Shown here: positions 59,014-64,000 of the stretch, in pieces | How the letters are laid out: each line of letters begins with the position of its first letter | How positions within the stretch are numbered: position 1 is the stretch's first letter | Origin: Pelolinea submarina | GTDB taxonomy: Bacteria; Chloroflexota; Anaerolineae; Anaerolineales; Anaerolineaceae | NCBI RefSeq assembly: GCF_003966975.1 | Contig: NZ_AP018437.1 | Location: forward strand, 2,976,001 to 3,040,000 | Reading direction: 5' to 3' | Length of the DNA stretch: 64,000 bases | Made by a program: the position numbers and the translations under genes | Notes under the pieces: model-generated | Database searches by the model: none | Told to the model about the DNA's origin: nothing | Seen by the model: the letters and a program-made list of their open reading frames with translations, nothing else

Positions 59014-59304
59014 ATGACTGAACTAAACGAGATCATCCACCAGTCGGTGCGCCTGCGCATCATGGCCGCCCTGACCGCCCTGGACCCTGATAACGAAGTC
59101 GATTTCACCGCCCTACGCGATCTATTGGAGGTCACCGACGGCAACCTGGGTGCGCACCTGCACAAACTGGAAGAAGCCGGTTACATTACAGTCAATAAAA
59201 CCTTCGTGGAACGTAAACCGCGCACTTTCGTCAGCGCAACAAGCGCGGGACGGCTTGCCTTTCAAGCACACGTAGCCGCGTTGGAAGAAATTCTTAAGTC
59301 ATAA
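59014..59304 (+). CDS. Winged-helix transcriptional regulator
   Basis: A 96-aa HTH protein of the ArsR/PadR-like wHTH_34 type. The recognition region reads FTALRDLLEVTDGNLGAHLH (about 30-49), and the wing KLEEAGYITVNKTFVERKPR (about 51-70), with the STSAGR-type SATSAGRLAF close. It probably represses its own operon through the palindrome at 58402-58420. Overlap-free spacing of 3 bp to the upstream gene. Confidence 0.92.
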   Translation: MTELNEIIHQSVRLRIMAALTALDPDNEVDFTALRDLLEVTDGNLGAHLHKLEEAGYITVNKTFVERKPRTFVSATSAGRLAFQAHVAALEEILKS

Positions 59305-59323
59305 AAAAAAGAAAGTAAAAAAT

Positions 59324-60379
59324 ATGAACGCACTATTAATTATCGGAATCATCCTGATAGTAATTTTGGCTGTATTTCTGACGGTTTTCTATTGGCCGTC
59401 CAGAGTGCAGGTGGAAGGACTGCCGGAGGGGTTCGAGGAAAAGCAATTCGACACCGGCCAGGTGAGATTGAATTACGTGGAAGGGCCGGACAACGGGCCG
59501 GCTTTCCTGTTGATCCCCGGGCAAATGGAATCCTGGCAGGGGTACAAACTGGTCATGCCGCAATTAGCGAAACAGTATCATGTGTTTTCGGTTGACCTGC
59601 GCGGGCACGGCAAATCCACACGCACGCCGGGGCAGTATTCCTACAACATCTGCGGGCAAGATCTAAAGATCTTCGTGGAAGAGGTAATTGGTGAACCGGC
59701 GGTGGTGTCCGGCCTGTCCTCCGGCGCGGTATTGGCCGTGTGGCTGGGCGCTTACGCACCCGACTCGGTGCTGGCGGTCATCTCCGAAGACCCGCCCATG
59801 TTCTCCTCCATATGGCCGCGTATTTCTGAAGAACGTTACATGACCTATATGTTCCAGACAGCCATTGACGCGTTGGGCACCCCAGCGGGGCGCGACCTGG
59901 AAGCTTACTTTTCCCATATGGGTATTCCCAAGGACGGACAGGAAGAGCTGCTGCTCATCCCCGCGCCCATCGCCAAAGGCATTGCAGGCATTGTCAACCT
60001 GACCCGTAAAATGAAACCCGGGCATCCTTACGATTTTCCACTGGTGCCCTTCGAGCAGCGCTCCGGTATTAAGTTTCTCACGGAATACGACGTAGATTTC
60101 TCAATAGCCACCATCGATGGGCGCCTGAGCGCGGACTTCGACCCCGAGGACGCGCTGAAGAAAGTAAGCTGCCCGATGTTGCTGATGCAGGCCAACTGGT
60201 CGCGCGACGAGACCTGGGGACTGCTGGGCGCCATGGATGGAGAAGACGTGGAAAGGATCCGCGCGCTGGTGCCAGGCCTGCGCTACGCGAAGGTGGATTC
60301 AGGTCACGCCATCCACATGGGTGAACCGGATTGGTATCTGGAGCAGGTGGATTACTTCCTGAAGGATGCCTTGAAATAA
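59324..60379 (+). CDS. Alpha/beta hydrolase, membrane-anchored
   Basis: A 351-aa alpha/beta-hydrolase-fold enzyme with an N-terminal membrane helix (about 3-24). Catalytic nucleophile in SGLSSGAVLA (Ser near 131), preceded by DLRGHGKSTRTPGQYS; likely Asp in FDPEDALKKVSCPML region and His in DSGHAIHMGEPD (about 327). The substrate is unknown; esterase or epoxide/haloalkane-type activity is possible. It follows the regulator by 19 bp in the same direction and may be under its control. Confidence 0.88.
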   Translation: MNALLIIGIILIVILAVFLTVFYWPSRVQVEGLPEGFEEKQFDTGQVRLNYVEGPDNGPAFLLIPGQMESWQGYKLVMPQLAKQYHVFSVDLRGHGKSTRTPGQYSYNICGQDLKIFVEEVIGEPAVVSGLSSGAVLAVWLGAYAPDSVLAVISEDPPMFSSIWPRISEERYMTYMFQTAIDALGTPAGRDLEAYFSHMGIPKDGQEELLLIPAPIAKGIAGIVNLTRKMKPGHPYDFPLVPFEQRSGIKFLTEYDVDFSIATIDGRLSADFDPEDALKKVSCPMLLMQANWSRDETWGLLGAMDGEDVERIRALVPGLRYAKVDSGHAIHMGEPDWYLEQVDYFLKDALK

Positions 60380-60380
60380 G

Positions 60381-61169
60381 TTAGCGAGATTTAGCCGGCT
60401 CCGGGAGGAATCCATCTTCCCGAGGCCGCATTTCCCCTAATTGATACAGGATCAAAGCCGGTATCAGGATGGCAGCCGTTTCCATGCGCAGGACGCGCGC
60501 GCCCAGTGAAAATGGCTGCACACCTACCGCGCGCATGGCTTCCACTTCGGACGGATCAAAACCGCCTTCCGGGCCGATGAATAAAGCCAAAGCATCGCCC
60601 GGCGTGAAACCCACCAGGGCATCTTCCATTCCGATCTGCTGCTCATCCACCCAGGCCGCCAGAGTGCGGTCATGGGTTTCCGGCAGGCTTTCCAGCGCAT
60701 CTTTGAGCGACAGCGTTTCTTTTAATTCAGGTAAACGACCGCGCCCGCACTGCTCGGCTGCTTCACGAATAATGGCTTCCCAGCGTATGCGCTTCTTTTC
60801 TACCAAAGCGCCATCCTGTACCAGCGAGCGCTGCGTGATCAGCGGTTGAAAGGCTGCCACGCCCGCTTCGGTGCCCTTCTGCAGTACCCATTCGAACTTT
60901 TCGCGCTGGGTGAGCGGCAGGCATAAAGTAATGCGCGTACGCGCTTCGGCGCAATTGGTTGTCTGAGAGAGAATTTTTCCGGTAAAATTGCCCTCCGGAG
61001 CAAGCACCAGCTCCAGGCGGTATTCCATCCCCTGCGGATCGAGCGCAATGACCTGTTCGCCCGCTCCCATACGCAGTACGCTTTTTAATTGATGCTGCAC
61101 GGAATCCGGCAAGCTGACCTGCCCGGAGCCGAAGCTTGACTGTGGAAGGAAAAATCGTTGGATACTCAT
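60381..61169 (-). CDS. rsmE: 16S rRNA (uracil1498-N3)-methyltransferase RsmE
   Basis: SPOUT-class methylase for U1498 in the decoding centre, 262 aa. N-terminal PUA-like domain (FFLPQSSFGSGQVSLPDS, about 6-23), then the SPOUT core with LCLPLTQREKFEWVLQKGTE (about 99-118) and the knot motif IGPEGGFDPSEVEAM (about 211-225) and LGARVLRMETAAI. It starts on the opposite strand, divergent from the queuosine transporter. Confidence 0.96.
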   Translation of the reverse strand: MSIQRFFLPQSSFGSGQVSLPDSVQHQLKSVLRMGAGEQVIALDPQGMEYRLELVLAPEGNFTGKILSQTTNCAEARTRITLCLPLTQREKFEWVLQKGTEAGVAAFQPLITQRSLVQDGALVEKKRIRWEAIIREAAEQCGRGRLPELKETLSLKDALESLPETHDRTLAAWVDEQQIGMEDALVGFTPGDALALFIGPEGGFDPSEVEAMRAVGVQPFSLGARVLRMETAAILIPALILYQLGEMRPREDGFLPEPAKSR

Positions 61170-61219
61170 GACAAATGTTTATAATCTTCTTAAGGATATG
61201 TGATACAGGAATTATACCT

Positions 61220-61954
61220 ATGCCTGAAAATAAAACGCCTCTAAAAACCACGGCACAAAAATGCTACCGCTATTTCGATCTGGTGATGGCGTTGTTCGTG
61301 ACCGTGCTGATCACCAGCAACATTTCATCCTCCGCTAAGATCATTGACTGGGGCGTTTCGCTGTTCGGCGTGCGCCTGTCCTTCGACGGCGGCACGCTGC
61401 TCTTTCCTATATCTTACATTTTCGGGGACGTGTTGACCGAAGTGTACGGCTTCAAGCGCTCGCGGCGCGTGATCTGGACCGGCTTTGGGGCGCTGGCTCT
61501 GAGCGCGGCGGCGCTGGCATTGGTACAGCGCCTGCCGGGCGAGGCTGCCTGGGAGGGTTACGCCGGGCAGGCCGCTTACGACGCCATCCTGGGCGGGATG
61601 AGCTCCTTCGGGCTGGTGGCCGCCAGCCTGACGGCTTACCTGATGGGCGAGTTCAGCAACTCGGTCATCCTGGCTATCATGAAGGTGATGACCAAGGGCA
61701 AGTGGCTGTGGACGCGCACCATCGGCAGCACGCTGGTGGGTGAAGCGGTCGATTCGGTGGTGTTCATCGCCATCGCCAGCCTGGCGGGCGTGTTCCCCTG
61801 GGAGGCTTTCGTCAGCCTGTCACTGACCAATTACCTGTTCAAGACCGGCATCGAGGTGCTGTTCACTCCGGTAACTTATTGGGTGGTAAATTCGCTCAAG
61901 AAGGCCGAGAACGAGGATTTCTACGACATCGGAACGAAGTTCTCACCGGTTTAA
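61220..61954 (+). CDS. Queuosine precursor transporter YhhQ family
   Basis: Vitamin-uptake (VUT/YhhQ) membrane protein for preQ0/preQ1-like bases, 244 aa. The family signature ISYIFGDVLTEVYGFKRSR (about 62-80) is nearly exact, with later TIGSTLVGEAVDSVVFIAIA (about 173-192). About six membrane helices. It would feed the substrate of the TGT encoded 7 kb upstream. The start at 61220 follows CAGGA. No queuosine biosynthesis genes (queC, queD, queE, queF) are seen in the window. Confidence 0.92.
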   Translation: MPENKTPLKTTAQKCYRYFDLVMALFVTVLITSNISSSAKIIDWGVSLFGVRLSFDGGTLLFPISYIFGDVLTEVYGFKRSRRVIWTGFGALALSAAALALVQRLPGEAAWEGYAGQAAYDAILGGMSSFGLVAASLTAYLMGEFSNSVILAIMKVMTKGKWLWTRTIGSTLVGEAVDSVVFIAIASLAGVFPWEAFVSLSLTNYLFKTGIEVLFTPVTYWVVNSLKKAENEDFYDIGTKFSPV

Positions 61955-61972
61955 ACGCTTTTCTCCTTTTAG

Positions 61973-62374
61973 CCACAGATGGACACGGATAAAGGCAAAA
62001 CCATTTTTATAATTTGATACACACAGATACCCCACTCTTGTCATTCCTAATCTAGAAATTGTGAAGCACTCCCTTAGGGGAGGCGATCTCAGTCAATCAG
62101 GAATCTTTGTGTGTGAACCGAGATCCTTACGCCCGCTTCGCGGGCTCTGGATGACACAACGCTTTCTAATGTCATTCCGAGCGAAAGCGATCGCGCAGCA
62201 CTCCCTTGGGGAGGGAATCTCGGCCAAAATGAAAACATTGATTGTTTGCCGAGATCGTTCCCCGGGGGATACTTCGCGATCCTTTATAGGGAGAGGAAGG
62301 GAAAGATTCTGTCATTATCCACCCTCCCTATTTCAACTCGTTGAAATGGGGAGGGTAAGGGAGGGGCGAAAGGT
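61973..62374. repeat. Degenerate nested palindromic repeats and long hairpin
   Basis: No gene. Outer arm CCACAGATGGACACGGAT (61973-61990), middle arm GATACACACAGATAC (62016-62030), a first core 62039-62158 with ends TGTCATTCC and GGATGACA, and a second core beginning at 62170. A nearly perfect 17-bp hairpin with a 2-nt loop lies at 62321-62356 (ACCCTCCCTATTTCAAC and its complement, one G-T pair). An open frame across 62061-62438 is a repeat artefact. Confidence 0.75.
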
Positions 62375-63046
62375 CTATTCTTCCTTGCCCGCAATAACCA
62401 CCGTGTACTCCCCCAGCACCTTTTCCAGCGAAGCGTAATGCGCGGCCAACTCCGAGAGCGAACCACGGCGCACTTCCTCGAACTTCTTGGTCAAGTCATT
62501 GGCTACCGCCGCCGGGCGGTCACCGTACACCGACAGCGCATCCTCTAAAAAGGCGGCCATGCGGTAGGGGCTTTCGTAAAAGATCAGCGTATGGGGCGAA
62601 TCCTGGTCCACCGCGAAGAAGCGGCAGCGGGCGCTGGATTTGCGCGGCGGAAAGCCGCGGAAGGTAAAGGAATGTACCGGCAGGCCAGACAGCACCAGCG
62701 CCATGATGAGCGCGCTAGGTCCGGGCACAGCAGTGATCTCGATGCCGGCTTCCAGGGCGGCGCGCACCAGTGTGAAGCCCGGGTCGGACACACCCGGCGT
62801 GCCGGCGTTGCTGACCAGCGCGACATTCTGCCCGGCCTGCAGCATGCCGATCAGCCTGGGCAGGTGCTTCTTCTCATTCTGCTCATAAAAAGAGACCTGC
62901 GGTTTGCTGATCTCAAAATGTTTGAGCATGATGCCGGTCTTGCGGGTATCCTCGCTGGCCACCACGTCCACGCTGCGCAGGGTTTCCAGCGCGCGCAGGC
63001 TGATGTCGCCTAAATTGCCAATAGGGGTTGCTACGATATAAAGCAT
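62375..63046 (-). CDS. rsmI: 16S rRNA (cytidine1402-2'-O)-methyltransferase RsmI
   Basis: Methylates the ribose of C1402 in the decoding centre, 223 aa. The start ATG at 63046 gives [20 protein letters not shown], the typical RsmI N terminus; the 22 upstream codons lie in repeat DNA and are rejected. Tetrapyrrole-methylase-type fold with SEDTRKT (about 32-38), [11 protein letters not shown] (about 76-86) and [12 protein letters not shown] (about 100-111), FRGFPPRK and YESPYRM. The C-terminal domain seems short compared with E. coli RsmI (286 aa), a common variant. Confidence 0.94.
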   Translation of the reverse strand: MLYIVATPIGNLGDISLRALETLRSVDVVASEDTRKTGIMLKHFEISKPQVSFYEQNEKKHLPRLIGMLQAGQNVALVSNAGTPGVSDPGFTLVRAALEAGIEITAVPGPSALIMALVLSGLPVHSFTFRGFPPRKSSARCRFFAVDQDSPHTLIFYESPYRMAAFLEDALSVYGDRPAAVANDLTKKFEEVRRGSLSELAAHYASLEKVLGEYTVVIAGKEE

Positions 63047-63054
63047 AGACTTAT

Positions 63055-63360
63055 TTAACCACAGATATAAACTTTTTAGCCACAGATGAACACAGATAAA
63101 AACTAACTGCATTTTAATGGTTGATACACACAGATACTCCGATATGTGTCATCCTGAGCGAGCGCAGCGAGCGTAAGGATCTCGGCTTGCAATCAAAATT
63201 TTAGTTGTGGCCGAGATTCTCTCCCCAAGGGAGTGCTGCGCGATCCTCCAAAGAGGATGCTACGCGATCACTACGTTCAGAATAGCCATAGAGAGCGTAT
63301 CTGTGTGCATCCAGCTATAAATCAGTTTTTGTTTTTTCATCTGTGTCCATCTGTGGTTAA
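63055..63360. repeat. Best-preserved nested inverted-repeat element
   Basis: Three layers of inverted repeats. The outer arms are 63080-63097 (CCACAGATGAACACAGAT) and 63339-63356 (complement, 17 of 18 pair), with TTAACCACAGAT also at 63055-63066 and its complement at 63349-63360. The middle arms are GATACACACAGATAC (63123-63137) and its complement 63297-63311 (14 of 15). The core starts TGTCATCCTGAGCG at 63147 and includes GGATCTCGGC/GCCGAGAT and the 23-24 bp hairpin units. It lies between rsmI and lipA. Confidence 0.82.
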
Positions 63361-63382
63361 TAAAGATAACTTTCCAACAGGT

Positions 63383-63388
63383 TATAAT
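63383..63388 (+). promoter_or_regulatory. -10 box of lipA
   Basis: TATAAT, with transcription expected near 63395 and the strong site AAAAGGAG before the ATG at 63405. It is 23 bp from the end of the repeat element, so the element's right arm supplies the -35 region. Confidence 0.6.
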
Positions 63389-63404
63389 CACAAAAGGAGT
63401 CAAG

Positions 63405-64000
63405 ATGAACAAACAACCCTCCCGCGAGCGGGTCAACCCCGCCCAAATGGACACGACACCGCGCCGGCGGCCGAGCTGGATCAAGGTCGGCGCTCCCTCC
63501 GGCGAGACCTACGACTGGCTGAAGGACATGATGCGCAGCAAGGAGCTGCACACCGTGTGCGAGGAGGCCGGCTGCCCGAACATGGGTGAATGCTGGGGCA
63601 GCGGCACCGCCACCTTTCTGATCCTGGGCGACGTATGCACGCGCCGCTGCGGGTTCTGCGACATCAAGCACGGCAAACCGGAAGCCATCGACTGGGACGA
63701 ACCCGAACGCGTGGCGCAAGCCGTCAAAGCCATGGACCTCAAGCACACCGTCATCACCAGCGTGGACCGCGACGACGACAACCTGGGCGGTGCGCGCATC
63801 TTCGCGGCCGTGATCAGGCGCATCCGCGCCCTGCAGCCGGGCTGCTCGGTCGAGGTACTCATCCCCGATTTCCGCGGGGACGAAGAGGCGCTGCGCATCG
63901 TGATGGACGCGCGACCGGAGATCCTCAACCACAACCTGGAAACCGTGCCGCGCCTGTTCGCGCGCGTGCAGCCCTCCGACCGGCTGGAATGGTCACGGGC
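63405..64000 (+). CDS. lipA: Lipoyl synthase, 3' end cut by window
   Basis: Radical-SAM enzyme that inserts two sulfur atoms into octanoyl chains on lipoyl domains. About 198 codons are visible. The auxiliary cluster motif [12 protein letters not shown] (C-x4-C-x5-C) is near residues 49-60, and the radical-SAM motif CTRRCGFC (C-x3-C-x2-C) near 79-86. AAGGAG precedes the start at 63405. The C-terminal half lies beyond the window edge. Not listed among simple open frames because it runs off the end. Confidence 0.96.
   Translation, partial: MNKQPSRERVNPAQMDTTPRRRPSWIKVGAPSGETYDWLKDMMRSKELHTVCEEAGCPNMGECWGSGTATFLILGDVCTRRCGFCDIKHGKPEAIDWDEPERVAQAVKAMDLKHTVITSVDRDDDNLGGARIFAAVIRRIRALQPGCSVEVLIPDFRGDEEALRIVMDARPEILNHNLETVPRLFARVQPSDRLEWSR

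Noticed and set aside
62061-62438. A 125-codon plus-strand frame between yhhQ and rsmI
   Set aside because: Made of dispersed repeat DNA and a long hairpin; peptide is low complexity.

Overview
The window looks like a chromosomal segment of a Chloroflexota bacterium, most likely of the class Anaerolineae. This is an inference from gene content: a MalT/LuxR-type giant regulator, an ECF sigma/anti-sigma pair, S1C lipoprotein protease, DUF362 and DUF211 proteins, a flavodiiron protein suggesting an anaerobe, about 50-55% G+C housekeeping genes and many dispersed palindromic repeats. No rRNA operon, phage or IS transposase was found. Both window ends cut genes: ftsK on the left, lipA on the right.

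Layout. 0-9 kb: ftsK (minus), an ECF sigma factor with its anti-sigma factor, DUF429, a promoter-to-terminator unit that looks like a structured RNA, a Qnr-like pentapeptide protein, a PfkB kinase, an AraC/GyrI regulator pair, TrmO and an ICMT-like methylase. 9-14.5 kb: a MalT-like regulator followed by three GGGGGAT-type boxes and a methyltransferase-glycosyltransferase fusion, then a patatin lipase. 14.5-27.5 kb: HtrA-like protease, gyrB, membrane proteins, plsY, MBL hydrolase, nucleoside hydrolase, an AT-rich DnaJ protein, the dnaX-ebfC-recR operon and a NYN protein. 27.5-35.5 kb: a riboswitch-like hairpin unit, tRNA-Arg(CCT), a gene remnant, an AbrB-regulated ABC exporter, DUF362, nitroreductase, Hsp20, birA and a sugar isomerase fold protein. 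35.4-47.4 kb: gyrA, pstSCAB without phoU, a MacB/HlyD-type efflux system, a peroxiredoxin and an aldehyde dehydrogenase. 47.4-53.7 kb: an AT-rich orphan, tRNA-Val(CAC) followed by a tandem array of altered copies of its own 3' end, an Fpg/Nei glycosylase, DUF211-VIT1 and a flavodiiron protein. 53.7-64 kb: an RNA-modification district (tgt, two tandem ArmA/RmtB-type 16S rRNA methyltransferases, an RsmF-type m5C methylase, rsmE, the YhhQ queuosine-precursor transporter, rsmI) interspersed with nested inverted-repeat elements, then lipA.

How genes work together. The most striking functional unit is the overlapping four-gene operon tgt-rmtA-like-rmtB-like-rsmF-like, which would modify tRNA position 34 and the ribosomal decoding site. 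Together with rsmE and rsmI it concentrates decoding-centre modification in under 10 kb. The two most striking non-coding features are the 97-bp tandem array built from the tRNA-Val tail with a 27-nt insertion in the T-loop, and the MITE-like nested palindromes. Several genes (birA, pstS, pfkB, tgt and a toroid protein) have a -10 box placed so that transcription should start at, or within two bases of, the start codon, which suggests leaderless mRNAs are common here.
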